Shown piece by piece: positions 22,201 to 35,589 of a stretch of 64,000 nt of DNA (positions are counted from its first letter, which is position 1; each line of letters begins with the position of its first letter). Origin of the DNA: Hyperoodon ampullatus (lineage: Eukaryota > Chordata > Mammalia > Artiodactyla > Ziphiidae); the NCBI GenBank assembly GCA_949752795.1, contig OX457058.1:161203353-161267352 (forward strand), given 5' to 3'. The translations under genes and the position numbers were made by a program. The notes beneath the pieces were generated by a model. That model did not search any database, was not told the origin of the DNA, and saw only the letters and a program-made list of their open reading frames with translations.

Positions 22201-22965
22201 AGCTTTTGCACAGCAAAGGAAACCATAACAAGATGAAAAGACAACCCTCAGAATGGGAGAAAATATTTGCAAATGAAGCAACTGACAAGGGATTAATCTC
22301 TAAAACATACAAGCAACTCATGCAGCTCAATATCAAAAAAACAAGCAACCCAATCCAAAAATGGGCAGAAGACCGAAATAGACATTTCTCCAAAGAAGAT
22401 ACACAGATTGCCAACAAACAGATGGAAGAATGTTCAAGATCATTAATCGTTAGAGAAATGAAAATCAAAACTACAATTGGATATCATCTCACACTGGTCA
22501 GAATGGCCATCATCAAAAAATCTACAAACAATTAATGCTGGAGAGTGTGTGGAGAAAAGGGAACCCACTTGCACTGTTGGTGGGAATGTAAATTGATACA
22601 CCCACTATGGAGAACAATATGGAGTTTCCTTAAAAAACTAAAAATACAACTACCATATGACCCATCAATCCCACTACTAGGCATATACGCTGAGAAAACC
22701 ATAATTCAAAAAGAGTCATGCACCAAAATGTTCAATGAAGCTGTATTTACAATAGCCAGGGCATGGAAGCAACCTGAGTGTCCATCAACAAATGAATGGA
22801 TAAAGAAGATGTGGCATATATATACAATGGAATATTACTCAGTCATATAAAGGAAATGAGTTATTTGTAGTGAGCTGGATGGAACTAGAGACTGTCATAC
22901 AGAGTGAAGTAATTTAGAAAGAGAAAAACAAATACCATATGCCAACACATATATATGGAATCTAA
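19209..22965 (+). pseudogene. L1 ORF2 relic (copy B), endonuclease-reverse transcriptase
   Basis: The start ATG at 19209 opens MVIVTYISITTLNVNG and then shifts frame within about 25 codons. Compared with copy A, about 45 bp are missing near 19475. RT signatures are well kept: [10 protein letters not shown] (about 20950-20985), [14 protein letters not shown] (about 21120-21160) and the catalytic FADD at 21251-21262. The C-terminal cysteine-rich segment is open at 22545-22850 (HCWWECK). It ends ggaatctaa at 22965. Several frameshifts and stops separate these open pieces, so the protein is not made. Confidence 0.88.
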
Positions 22966-23371
22966 AAAAAAAAAAAAGTTAAAATAAAAAAAAAAATGGT
23001 CAGAAGAACCTAGGGGCAAGACAGGAATTAAGACGCAGACCTATTAAAGAATGGACTTGACGATACGGGGAAGGGGAAGGGTAACCTGGGAGAAAGTGAG
23101 AGAGTGGCATGGTCATATATACACTACCAAATGTAAAATAGATAGCTAGTGGGAAGCAGCCACATAGCACAGTCAGATCAGCTCCGTGTTTTGTGACCAC
23201 CTAGAGGGGTGGGATAGGGAGAGTGGGAGGGAGATGCAAGAGGGAAGAGATATGGGAACATATGTATATGTATAACTGATTCACTTTGTTACAAAGCAGA
23301 AACTAAGACACCATTGTAAAGCAATTCTACTCTAATAAAGGAGTTAAAAAATTAAAAAAATTTAAAAAAAA

Positions 23372-24667
23372 CTGATCATACTCACTAAATTAAAAATAAA
23401 ATTCAGTATACCTTCATCATCTCTAAATCTGGTAAAGAAATGAAAAAAAAAACATCATACAGAATACTTGAATGTTAACTTATCGTCCTTTGAGTGTCCA
23501 TTATAAGAAATGTTTTTTTGAGCATAGATAGTAGGTCTATTCTTTCCCCAAATAGGTGTATTTTCCAGCCTCAGAAGAGTTCACTCTGTTTCAAATATTT
23601 AGGTCAAATGAAAAGCATCACACTTCAACTCCTAAAAATCCTTACCGTGCTTTTATCAAAAACACAAAATGTGATTTAAGTTAAAGTTGTCAACTTAGGA
23701 AACAGAGGAAACGCAGTTAAATCTGAATGTTAGAAAATTATTAATGTTTTTAGTATAAGAGTATGCCATGCAATATTTGTGGGGACATACGTATGCTAAA
23801 AATTTATTTGTTGCTTATCTAAACCCCAAATTTAACTAAACATCTTGTATTTCCTTTGACAGCTATAACATAATTATCCAAATAAATCAAATAATTCATA
23901 CAATTTTTGAAGATAGAAATGTCAAATGTGAATCTTCTCAAGCAATAAAATTGTCCCTTAATGAAATTAAAAGTACAATGGTAAATGCTTTTACTGTGGA
24001 CCAGCTTTTTTCCCCATGCAGTTTAATTAGCTGTTCAAATGCTTCCTGATGAGTTTCTTTTTCATGGTTTTTAAAATAATTTTACTCTTTTTTTCTCCTG
24101 GATGATCATATTTAATGTAGTGACATTGGGATATTTTTATTTCATGTTTATGCAAGGGAAGTACTCTGATGAATAATTAAATCTTGGATGCGTAATTTTT
24201 AGAATCGCCTTAAGATGAGGTCCTGTTGTAGTGTGTTTTGCTTTACTGTTCAAATGGTATATGTGGAGACATCAGCCCTCCTTCCTCAAAGCCTATTAAG
24301 ATAAAATAGAGAAAAGGCAAGTCAAAAGTCTTCATCTTGTCCCTCACAGCAAAGTCTTTTTAGAAAACCCCAGATCTATTCTTAGCAAGATTATTTTCTC
24401 TAAGAGTCTGGAAGGAAATCAACCCCAGAAGACCTTATTGAAATATCAATATCTGGAACATAAAGCAAATGACTATGTTTCCAGAGCCATTGTCATGTAA
24501 GAAAGAGAGAAACTTACTTTATACTCAAAATCTAAGGATAAAATGTTCTAATACATTTTCTGACAAGTTAAATTGAAAATAATAGTAATTCAGTAGCTAG
24601 AGTCAGAAAATAAAAGCATACTTTGTGTTTGTTTCAATAACCAAAATGCCTGGCTTTGGCTCATGCT
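23372..24667. other. Repeat-poor non-coding stretch
   Basis: About 1.3 kb of AT-rich sequence to the right of L1 copy B. No recognised repeat or gene. TAATTA-type motifs occur (for example tttaattagctg near 24022), but nothing decisive. Confidence 0.55.
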
Positions 24668-24835
24668 GATAATAATAGCTAATATTTATTGAGTTCTTAT
24701 TTTATGCCAGCTTTTTCTGTGCTAATTGTTATGAAATTATCCCTTTAAACCCAGTAATGTTATGAAGCAGGTGGTAATATTATCCACATTTTATTGATTA
24801 GACTACTTGTCTAAAGTCATACAGATTATAAGCAA
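24668..24835 (+). mobile_element. MIR relic
   Basis: A good MIR match in order: ataatagctaatatttattg, gagttcttattttatgccag, taatattatccacattttat, then gtcatacagattataagc. Confidence 0.8.
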
Positions 24836-25117
24836 CACAACTTCCACGAGGTATTTTCCTAGGCAAGAAAAACAATCTGACCCCTATAAAATGAGACAAA
24901 AGTGACACACTCTGCAGAAGGACCCTGAATTAAGCTGATATGCCTCTTTCCCATCTTTTGTTTGATTAGCCCTAATCCCCATAAGAACAGAAAAATAGTT
25001 TTTATCACAATGCCAGAAAGTTTCTATGAAAATAAAATGATTCTAGGAGGGAAACACATCCAACCAGATCTTCTGTTCTACTTATTTGTCTTTAAAAATT
25101 AATGTGGAATTTCTCTA
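24836..25117. other. Unassigned stretch
   Basis: Nothing recognised; ordinary AT-rich sequence. Confidence 0.5.
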
Positions 25118-25257
25118 CAGTAGTTTTCAGTTTTGGAGGATTTTTCAAATTCCTTGGGAGGCTTTTAAAAATACTGATGGCTGGATACTCTGCTACAGAT
25201 CATGATTTAATTGACCTGGATTATGGCCTGGGTATCAGGGTTTCTTCAAGCTCCCTA
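25118..25257 (+). mobile_element. MER5-type hAT-Charlie relic
   Basis: cagtagttttcag at 25118 resembles the hAT terminal repeat. The inner part (ttgggaggcttttaaaaata, tggctggatactctgctac, ggcctgggtatcaggg) follows a MER5-like order. The right terminal repeat is lost. Confidence 0.6.
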
Positions 25258-26911
25258 TTTGCTGGGGAAAAAAAAAAGTAACACTGTCACTAGGTGTTTA
25301 AACACTATGTGTTTAAATAGGCTCAGCGAGTGATAAACCTTAATGCAGCTGTTACCGCAGTCTTTGAAGGTGTCTGAATAACATTCAGATTGATCCTTGA
25401 AGCTTTTCTAGCTAGATATATATAAGCTATTCCTAAAAAATGCATGACTTAAAAAGGGATATAGCCCAGCTTCTCACTGGAATACAGAACTAAAAGAGTA
25501 GGTTTTACCTATTCCCAGAGGAGGGACAAAAGTAGAAAGAGGGAAGTTGTAAAATATGTGGAGGTACAAATAAATTTGCTTAAAATCATTATCATCATCA
25601 TAACAACAATAATAAAGTGGGAGGACGTATCCTCAAAGACCAACATTTCAGAAGACTGCCTGGTTTCTCAATGTCTGAGGATAATAATGCAGTAATTCCT
25701 GTCCCCAATTTCCGAGCTCCAAATTCTCAAAGCAATTGACATCCTTCTGAGAAAAGCAAACATACTCATTCATAAAACCTTTGGCCCTTGATGCTCTCAG
25801 AAAGCAAATTAATCCACATGGTAGATTAAAAATATAAAGAGGAAAGTTAGGAGTGGTGACTCTTGGTGCCGGCGGGAATGGCAATTTGATGATTTAAGAA
25901 TGTGGAAGTGGCTCTTGGCAACCGGGGTTGTCTGTGAGCTCTGAGCCCTTCTGGGTTTGTCGGCTGTGGGAGTCCTAATTATGAGCATAACAGATAAACT
26001 CATAATGGCCTCAGCAAGCTACTTATTCTGGTCCTGCTAATAACAGCCAATTAAGTTTGCATTATGAAATGATTTCTAGAATTGAAGATAGGTGGACTTT
26101 TAATTATGGATTGTTTGAAAACATTAAAGATTTTGAATCAAGAGCTTGAAGTATTATCTTTGGTATGTGGTAATAGTTCTGATCTTTCCAAATTGTCCCC
26201 TGTACCTTAAATCGCAAATTGATGAGAAGTGGAGTCAAATTGTTATGCAGTTTTGATATAGGAGATTAGTGTTATGTGTTTATATTATTTCTTCCTCTAG
26301 ACATTCTATTATTTCTGCTTAATTTTAATCAAGGTACCAAATGGCTTCTTATCTCTGCCTTTTTTTTTCCCGGCATGAGTTCTAACTACCTAATATTTGT
26401 TTGAATATGGATTTAATAAATGCCTTCTTCTCAACCTCTTACAGCTAATCGTTTGAACTAGTGGGTTGGTAATGCAGATATATAAAGATAAAGAGGAAAG
26501 AGGAACATTGGAATTACATATATTAGGTCTGCTGTATCTAACGATGTCTGTAATGCTTTCATTTCACTCTAACTGCCTCTGGAAGTCTAAGATAAATAAA
26601 TATGAAACAACTTAAATCATAGTGTAAGATCACAGGGGAAGGAGTCTCGATTTCACCAGACATCCCTTACCGTAAACACAAATTGCAACAAAGAGAGGTA
26701 AAAGGACCATTGTTTTCTGAAGGTACATTTTGGAATCCCTTCATTTATTTATTTCTGTTTGTTTGTTTGATTGTTAGTTTTGTTCTGTTGTGATGCAAGG
26801 TTCTATATTTAGATGCACATGGAGGATAGAAAGGTCTGTTTCTCTGTAGATGTTTAATAAGAGTTTTTGTTGGTAGAGTGGATTTAGGTGTAAATTGGTG
26901 TGTTAGTCCAC
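25258..26911. other. Repeat-free stretch with a homeodomain-motif-rich patch
   Basis: No recognised repeat. 25590-25620 has short ATC/AAT microsatellite-like runs. 25880-26120 mixes a CpG-containing part (gccggcggg, aaccggggtt) with clustered TAATTA (25976-25981, 26101-26106), CAATTAA (26048-26054), AGATAA (25992-25997) and TTTGCAT (26056-26062) motifs. It is a candidate conserved non-coding element. Confidence 0.4.
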
Positions 26912-27096
26912 AGCAATGGTTCTCAAACTCTAGCATGATCAGAATCTCCTGGAGGGTTTGTGAAAACACTGATTTCTGGACTCCAACTCCACAGTTTCAG
27001 ATTCAGTAGGTCTGGGGAGAGGCTCTGAAATGTACATTTTCTAAGGAGTTCCTGTGTGATGTTCCTGGGCCAGGGACCAAACTTTGAACCACAGAT
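26912..27096 (+). mobile_element. MER5A-type hAT-Charlie element
   Basis: Both ends are recognisable: agcaatggttctcaaact on the left and aactttgaaccacag on the right. Inside are cagattcagtaggtctgggg and ctcctggagggtttgtgaaa. About 185 bp, near the usual length of MER5A. Non-autonomous and dead. Confidence 0.88.
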
Positions 27097-28039
27097 CTAT
27101 TAGCATTAATAAAACAGTAGCAGTGAGTAGTATAATACAGAAAGACATGGCCAATTTAGTCAGGACTAAAGCACATTTATGTCTCCTTTAGTAGGGACAT
27201 CAGATGTTGTAACATTCCCATGAACCAGTCCAACATGTGAGAAGGTATTCTGTGATAGTAACCAATTTCTATCCCTCTGTCTAAATTTCAGTGACAATGA
27301 TGTTGTCTATATACTATATCCTCCCACTTTGCTTTTACTTTTATTATGACTATAATTATATTTACATCACCATGGGGAGCAACTAGGGAAACATTGTTTT
27401 CCTCAGGTTTTAGAAGGTAAACTTAGAGTTAGTTTTCATGCATCTTTTCCTAAATTTCTAAATCCCAGTGTCACTGGGTCATGTTAGACACATCATCTAC
27501 CTCTGCAAAATGGTATTATTAACCTCTATATTGGGGGTATAGCAAACTTTCATCACAGTTCTTAAAAATCAATTTTGGGAGAAATCTCAGATTCCTGAAC
27601 AAAGTCCTCGTGAAATTTGAGGTGCAAATGGTCAATTAGTTCAGAGCCGGAAAGGCATCGGAGCAGGAATACAGAGTCACAAACCCTTATTTTCTTGACA
27701 ACATGATTATGGGGGAAGCGAGGGCTGACACGAGACAGGCAAACAAACAAACAACACCCTTCATCTGGGGCCAATGGATACCAGGGTTTTTATGATTTAT
27801 ATCACTTTAATGAACCAATCAAATTTGTTTCAGATACTTATGCATTCCTCATAAATATAGACTTCAAATCCCTGAACAGCCCATTTCGTACTTTATCTTT
27901 AGAAAATGTCTCTACTGAGTCAATTTTCTGCCTATGCCAGCCATATGTCCCTGGAAGAGAGTCTTTGTATATCTCAGTCCTTCTGGAGATGGTAACTATA
28001 GAGATTATATGGTTGTCAGAGCAAGAAGAGTCTGTGGAG
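27097..28039. other. Unassigned stretch
   Basis: No repeat or gene recognised. A 70-codon minus-strand frame at 27562-27774 has no feature that marks it as real. Confidence 0.55.
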
Positions 28040-28160
28040 ATGAGCTAATCTAATTTTGTCATTTTACAGATGAATACATTTAGGTGGAGATGGGTGAAAA
28101 TCACACAGCTAGTTAGTGACACAGATGACGCAGGAATGCTGAATTGTGATTTCCTCCACG
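28040..28160 (+). mobile_element. MIR-type relic
   Basis: The typical MIR right half is present: tcattttacagatgaataca, then aaaatcacacagctagttag and a right end with aggaatgctgaattgtg. Confidence 0.7.
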
Positions 28161-28799
28161 GTACACTTTCTCTTACTCAATATACCGTCTTAAGGAATTG
28201 ACTTATTCTAAAAGATGCCTTCAGGTCTGGCCTTATTTCAAGCTCTGGATAGGTGAGCATATAGTATAACCTATGGAAATGTGATTTTCAAAATACTTAT
28301 TGAATCTTAGATTGGAAAAAAAGTTATAAAATTTTAATTTACCTATTGCTATTATATTATAGTATCCAGTGTTGAAATATTGTGGAGAAAATAATTTTCT
28401 AAACGTTAATGGGCAATCTTCTGGGAGAGAATAGATTTCTTCAGGGGACAGCTTTGTTTGCAGTTTTTGATATACATTTTTGTTTTTTTTTTTTAAATTC
28501 CCAATACCAACTGGCAGGTCCTACAGTGATACATATTTGTTGAATAAAAGAAAGAATGAATGTGTGAGTGAATGATTGACATGGAATGAGTCAATAGATG
28601 GCTACAGATTTTGTTATTATTTATCTCCTTGCTTTACCTTATCTTTGCAATGTACCTTTAGAAAGGCTGTATCAGTCAGGTTTCTTGTGGAAAGAAAATA
28701 ATCCCCAAATCAGTGTATTTCAACAATAAAAAAGTTATTTCAGACTCACACACACACATACAAAAATGATCTACTTGTTAAGTGTATTACATTGTATAG
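28161..28799. other. Mostly unassigned; possible L2/MIR tail
   Basis: acatatttgttgaataaaag with GAATGA repeats at about 28530-28580 resembles an L2 3' end. A T run lies at about 28482-28495 and a short CA run at 28747-28758. Otherwise nothing. Confidence 0.45.
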
Positions 28800-29280
28800 T
28801 AGGACTCTGTTTCCCAGAGGAACAAAAACAATAGGGCATATAGTTATAGACATATAGATATAGATGTCTATAAGGAGAAAAGTTTATTTTAAGGAACTGG
28901 CCTAAAGGATTGAGTGGCAAGTCTGAAATTTGTAGGGCAGACCAGAGGCTAGAAATTCAGAGTAGAATTCCTACTGCAGTCTTAAGTCCAAAATCTGTAA
29001 GGCAAGCTAGCAACCTGGAAACCCAGCCAGGGTTTAAATGCTACAGTCTTGAAGCAGAATTACTTCTTCATCTGTAAACCTTAATTTTTACCCTTAAGAC
29101 TTTCAATTGACTGGATGAGACCGTCTCACATTATAGAGAATAATCATCTTTACTTAAAATAAATGAATTATTAATCACATCCACAAATACCTTTACAGCA
29201 ACATCTATACTAGTATTTGACCAAACAATTGGACACAATAGCCTAGCCAAGTTGACACATAATATTAACCATCACACATT
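28800..29280 (+). mobile_element. Old interspersed repeat, family not named
   Basis: The pattern from ctgtttcccagaggaacaaa, through ccagaggctagaaattcaga, to aagttgacacataatattaa and ccatcacac is one I recall as a recurrent mammalian repeat (gaccagaggaacagaacc ... ttgacacataaaattaacca). I cannot name the family with confidence. No coding capacity. Confidence 0.5.
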
Positions 29281-30627
29281 GGTTTACTTATGATTCCTAA
29301 ATATGTGTTTCATTCAACAGTCTGCATGACTTGAGAGTCAGGTCTTTATTCCAATCTAGCCTTACCTGACATTGTGATCTGCACACATGTGATTCTTCTC
29401 TTTATTAATTTTCACCAATCTTTGGTGAAAACAAAACTCTAAAGCCTACGTACATAGAAGGGGGTCTAGATAGGGACACAGCTGGGGGATTTTAACTATC
29501 TCCGTATGTGAAAATACTTTGTAAACTGTAAAATGCAACTCATCATTCATTCATTCATTTTTAAGTGACCTTCAAAAGATGGGGTATTAGCTCAGCTGCT
29601 TCTCTTCCTATTAGAAAGACAATTAAGACTTGACTTCAGATTTAAGGAGAAATTGACATTGGTCATCTGAGACCACAAAAATAAAGCCTGAAATTGCTGG
29701 GCGTTTTCCATGTAAATTATAAGAAAATTACCTCAAACTATGCTTACCTTATGTTAAAAAATGAAAGGTTTTGTAAAGTGCTTTTAGTTTTTACATAGAC
29801 TCATACATGTAGAGATCATTGTCACATCCAAAATTCTTGCCTTTCCTGCATCCCACTCTTCCCATTGCTCCCTGACACTTATCCTAACTGTCCCTCCACT
29901 CCTACTGCTTTCTTCAGAATTTACAGTCATAAACTCTGTGGGAATAGCAAAAGTGAGCATAATTTAGAAACTATGAAAAAATAGTCCCATCTATTTACTG
30001 GGAGCCTATTAAAATTTTAAACAACATTCTCTTGAGTAAACTTCCTAATAATCTTGATTGGGTTACCCATATCCACCAATTCCTTTCTTATAAAAGAAAC
30101 ACAAAAGCTTTCTTCTAACATTTAGTAATCACATATCTGCTGTTTTTTGGTTTAAAGATGTAAGCAGATAGAACCATATTAAAAAAATCAAAGTATTTTT
30201 GACCATACTGAAATTTTCTAAGGGGGAAAGTATATATTAGGGAATGCACGTTAAGTCTGGAAATTATGGTCATAATTTATTCTAAGTTTAATAAATTCAA
30301 TACTAGACTTTAACTTAACCAGAATTTAAAGATTTTAATTACCCCAAATTAAGAGTATAGGCTTGTTTTGTTTTGTTTTGCTTTGTTTTTTAAAGCTGAA
30401 TAGGTTAGTTTACCTGAATGTTGAAATCTCACACCTCCTATGTATTGGAACATGTAATTCCATTGCTTAGAAAATACTGCTTATTCTTGAAAATCTATGT
30501 CGTGTCATGAGTTTGATGAATATCCCCATAATTCTACTTGTTACTAAGTCTATTTCTACTCAGTTTCCCTGACATTTTCCACTGGAATTGCAGCATATCA
30601 CTAAGTAATCTATAGAATTTTAAGCAT
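29281..30627. other. Unassigned stretch
   Basis: AT-rich, no repeat or gene recognised. A short TTTTG run lies at about 30365-30390. Confidence 0.55.
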
Positions 30628-30800
30628 CTACTATGTGTCAGGTACTTGCTCAATATTTAATCTTCATAAAAGTCCTAAGGAGTTGAGATAAAGGTCTTCA
30701 TTTTATAGATTTAACAACTGAGTGTTAAATTATGTAAAGGACCCAAGACCCTGCAGTTTTGTAATATGCAAAGACAGGATTTAAACCTCTTACTAGTTAC
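30628..30800 (+). mobile_element. MIR relic
   Basis: The MIR order is visible: taagcatctactatgtgtca, ggtacttgctcaatatttaa, tcattttatagatttaacaa, and a right end with gacaggatttaaacctctta. Confidence 0.75.
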
Positions 30801-33800
30801 CTGTTTATATTTATTCATCCTCTTAGAGCTTGGCCAGAACTAAACAAACTATGTTTTACTTATCTGTTTATCCCAACCCCAAGTGAAGCCCATGGCATAA
30901 TCATGATATTTGATGGAAAAAGCCAGTAAAGAATACATTCTGTGAAATGTAATTGTCGAAGGAGATATCTAACACTGGGCTTGCTTTACTCTTCTGCAAA
31001 GTATATATACATTTGGCAACCTGTAATTAACATTTATAAAACTCATAAAAGCTCACCTAAAACTTTCGGCAGGTAAATAGTAGGATGAATTGACTAATGT
31101 GCCTCTTAATCATTTATAATAGGGTGGCTTTTTTTTCTTCCTGCTTTACAACCCTGTACAGACAAACCTTCACAAGTTTAATGTCTTGTCATGTCCAGCT
31201 TCTTGAAAAACAAACAAAAAAACAAGACATAACAACTTCTAAGATTATCATCAAATGAGTAGACAACCCTTCAAATATAATAAATTTAGGCCATAAAATC
31301 TGAAGTTATATGCACTGTCAGAATTACAAGTTCATGGTGAGCATAAAATGATTGTATCTAAGAGCATGTGTGTTCGTTTATGCTACTGAGATTTAAATAA
31401 AATGACATTTATATTGTGTCATTTCTAGTAGGCAACCTTTATAACACATTTAAGAATCTACTATGCTTATATTCTATGGACTACTGAAGGTAGTAGGGTT
31501 TTCTTGAATGTGCTGAGTAACAAAGAAATTCTTTGAGAATTCCTAAATTTGTTTTTTGGCTTTCACAGACATTTCCCCAGAAGTTAAAGATATTATTTGA
31601 AGACTCCTTATAGATTAGTATAAAATATTGTATGGGAAGTTAAATTTTATTGAGCAGATTTTAAAAAGCTAACATAACTTTCATAAAAATATTTTTCAAA
31701 CATGGGCCAAAGATTTTATTGTCATTAATTAATGTGGGAAACACTAAGACACCATAGCTGTTTCAGAAGGGATTCCCAAAGAACACACATTTAGACAATC
31801 AGGAATTGTGACAATGAATTTATAACCAGATGCACAATTAGTCAATTTCTATAGGGCAATATTCAACTATCAATACATTCCACCAGATAGAACTCTTGCA
31901 TGTGTATGGACTGGAATTATTTGCATTATTTCAGATTTCTACAACTTGCAGAGTGCAGATAGCTTAAGAGCAATGAAAACTGAAATGTGACATAAGGGTA
32001 AGCTTGACAGGATAGGGCACTCTATAATTTTTTGCCCATTTCAAAATTTTTTTACAATATGTCCTGATACTTGAACAGCAGAGCTTGAAAAAGTTCTTTG
32101 ATAAACAGTTTGTTGGTAGTTGAGTCTCTTTGGGATATGGGATGTCCAATGGTATCAAGGTTCTGAGAAGATTAGGTTACTTCGTATGAGACCAGGGAAG
32201 GACTGTATATGGCTTCTGAAATGGAGTGTGTGAAGTAGAAGGATGCGGGGCAGGTGAATGAGGAGAGTTGTAATTCTTGGTGTGTGCCCCTCTCCAACTT
32301 TTCTGAAATCTGAGCTTCAATAAAGCAACTAAAATAAGAACGTGTCATATGACTGGATTTTAGTGAAAATTGGTGGAAAGAAGAGTTCACAGTTGTGCTA
32401 TGGTAGTGTAGTACAGGGCCAGCATGTGAAAGCTCGGTATACAGGAGCAGAGGGGACTTTGAGAGAAGTAGTCAAAGTAACCTGAAGAGGCTTGAGGCTT
32501 ACCAAGGGCATTGTGGAATTGGGGCCGTGAGGCAATCCTGTTGATATCCATGGGATCGGAGAGGTGTCAGGTCACATTGGATTACATATAAAATGTTGAA
32601 GGCAATACCTATCATAAAATTTATTTTGAATAATAAAAGCATGCCTGCTCTTTACAGTTTTGAAGGGGTTACTTAGAAAGTAGTTCCTGTACTTTTTGTA
32701 GATGATTTGTTTGGGGCTCATCAGGTCCTCACTGAATGTTAGTATCTTCCCTGGCTGCTCCATTTTCTATCCAATCATTTTTCATTGGTAATGCCTCACT
32801 TTCTCCTCCTTACTTATTTAATATCTTTCAACAATTTTCTGCCACATCTAGGTTACACTGGTGAACTTGGATCTTTCGTTTGTCTGAAGATATGTTTCAC
32901 TTAGAACAAAGCCACTAACAAGATCATTGTGCTCTTCCCAGTTAGACCATAGACCCTTGAAAGGCTCTGAACAATACATTTGCTATCTATTTTTGCTCTT
33001 CAGTAACATTTGCACATTTAGGGGGTATATTATGAGTTCTTATTAATGAACTCTAAAAGAAATGACAGTTATGGTAAAAGAGTATAAGTTTTCTTTTATT
33101 ACCCTAAGGCATTTATACTAAATATGACATAACTGAGGTTTTGCTCCCCTGAATTTGAGTCAAGATCAGGGTAATTAACGTTTCAAAATACTTTGTTGAA
33201 TGATATTGATGCACTGGGCATGGTCATATTCATTATTTCATTTAATTATTTTTATTTTCCTGGAAGTAAAATTTCTGAGGTGAAAATATATGCAAAGTTA
33301 AAACAATCATTAAGTGGTCATGTAATTATTGAGTGCCTGTGTCAGAGTAGTAATCAACCCCTCTGATTTCTGATAACATTCTGATTATATCACAGTTATG
33401 TCCCAGCTATGTTTGGTTAAACATAAACAATTCAGTGGAGATCTCAGGCCATAGTGAAGTGTGTTTCTAGCACACAATCAGCCAACATGGTAGACATCTC
33501 TCTATTTTCCTATCCTCCTCTTTTTTTTATTCAATATGCCTCTTCCTTCTCCCCTCACACACAAGACAATGTAGATAGAAACAAAAGCAGGATTCTAATT
33601 AACTATATATTTGACTTTAAACAAATCAATTAGCTTGTGATAGTGTTACCTGGATAGTTTCAGTATCCTTAGTTGGAGCATGATGTTAATGACAAAGCAA
33701 ACTTCAAGAGTTTGATAATAAACAGTGGATTCTATAAAAATCCAAAGTATTATTTTTGTTTTCTCATTTTCACTTTTCTTTTTCCTTTGCCATTGTTTAT

Positions 33801-34964
33801 ATCTTGGGTTTTCCAATGCCACTGAAGTGAGCTAGTTAACTCTCTGCAGACACTTGGGACTTAAATTGTTGAGATGATGATCTAAATTAGCCTTTGGACT
33901 GTCTCAGTCTCAAGAATTTACAGTATTTTAGGAGAGTAAACAGTTCATTTATCTCTTTTATAAGTTAAAACCAAAATCTGTATCTTACAGAACAATTTCT
34001 GTCAAACTTAGGACAGATCTCACTATAAACTAGGGCATTAGGGCAATATATTTTTTTAAATCTATTGTGTTTGACAGAAATTATAGTTAAGATTAACATA
34101 GATTGGTTGGATCAAGACTTTTAGATTAGGTCTGGGGACTTCTGCCCTCCTAATTTCCTTTTTAGTTAATTGTTTCAATGTAGGCAAAACTAGATAGTAA
34201 AGTGATTGGTTTATATGCAGGAACTTCAGTTATCTGAAGATCCTCAGATAAATGAAATGACTTTGCATCATCCAAGGAGGGAGGGTGAGATCAATATACC
34301 TACAGTATGTTTCTTTCATTTTCAGTTCATATTCATAATAATAACATTCATGCAGGACCTTCAATGGAAATTAATGACTGGTTGGAGTTAATGGACCAAA
34401 CAGCAACCCCTCCCAGGCAGTCATTAATCTCTAGGAATGCCTTATCCTGGGATTGCAGTTGCTTAAGTGAAAGCTTGCAGTAGAATTCCAAGAGAAATGC
34501 TAGACCTGGACTTGTCACTACAGAACAAATGGCAGTTTCGATTCCAAACAAATCTCCAAAGGAACAAATAATTAGTGTTTCTGTTGTTCTGTTTCCTAAA
34601 ATGCTGTGCAGTATTTACAACTTTTCAGGATGACAATACAGATTCTATTTCTTGAGGATTCAATGTTGGATAGAACTGTCATAAAGTGAACTTTCACTAT
34701 AAATAGAAGAAAGTAGACAGCACTTTAAGAAACTAATTTGCAATATTAGTTTTCTGTTCCTATAAATAACCTCAGAAGGCCCTTAAACCCAAAGAAATAT
34801 AACATTAAAAGAAAAAAAGATGCACTAATGAAGTGCACCTAAATGTCTTTACTGATAAAACAATGTATTCTGCATTACTTATGTTACTTATATCTCAGTC
34901 ATAGTACAGAATTTTGTCATTTGCTTCTGAAAACTATTATCCACTGGTTTCATATTATATAGAT
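30801..34964. other. Longest repeat-poor stretch (about 4.2 kb)
   Basis: No L1, SINE or LTR recognised, and no ORF above 72 codons. A possible very degraded MIR lies around 33200-33310. Base composition is AT-rich throughout. It may contain conserved non-coding sequence, but nothing here shows that directly. Confidence 0.5.
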
Positions 34965-35525
34965 TTCCTCCTCCCTCTGATGCTTCTTATTCCTTCTCCT
35001 GACATTGTTCCCTTCACTTACCTAAATCCTAGTGTTATCTGGGAATATGCTCAACCTTCTTCTCTTCTTACTTTACAACTCTAGTCCTTCTGTACCTTCT
35101 ATAGGGTGAGGTCTCACCCCAGTCTGAACTGGCCAAATCTACCCAACCAACTCCTCTTTCAGTGATTTCAGTCTCAGCAAATGGGCATCATTAACTTCCA
35201 CACCAGAGGTCATTTTCAAAGTTCTCCTTTTTTCACTAGGCCCTGTCAATTCTGTTTTCAGAATAACATCTCAACTTCATCCACTGATTGTCAGTTATAT
35301 AACCACTCCCTAATCCAATGTGATATTGCCTTTTACATGGATTGATGGTTTTGTTGGCCTCCAATTGCCTTCTCCAGATAGTAACCAGTGCTCCTCCTAA
35401 AAGACAGAAGTCTGTTACCCTGCTACTTAAGACCTTCAGTGACATGCCATTTTCTTTTTAATACAGTTCATGCATTCATATGATTTATAAGCTTATCACT
35501 AATCTGGCCTTCACAAATCAATGAA
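34965..35525 (+). mobile_element. L2 LINE relic
   Basis: The order of the L2 3' region is recognisable: gccctgtcaattctgttttc (35241), cttcatccactgattgtcag, ttggcctccaattgccttct, cctgctacttaagaccttca (35420), gtgacatgccattttctttt, and aatctggccttcac (about 35502). Diverged and non-coding. The left border is uncertain. Confidence 0.65.
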
Positions 35526-35589
35526 AAAGAAATATGATGATCATCTTTAGCTGTTTGGAAATCTTTCCTTTATTCACTGAGGTGAACAG

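Larger units (their letters stand above)
16317..23371 (+). mobile_element. L1 copy B, near full length, inactive
   Basis: A plus-strand LINE-1 of about 7.06 kb. It has a 5' UTR (16317-18266), ORF1 relic (18267-19150), ORF2 relic (19209-22965), a 3' UTR with polyadenylation signal AATAAA at 23334-23339, and an A/T-rich tail to about 23371. It has no SINE inside and keeps longer open fragments than copy A, so it is probably younger. ORF1 has a stop at codon 11 and ORF2 is frameshifted early. No convincing target-site duplication was found: tactcac occurs at 16149-16155 and 23379-23385, but 7 bases is weak. Confidence 0.92.
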
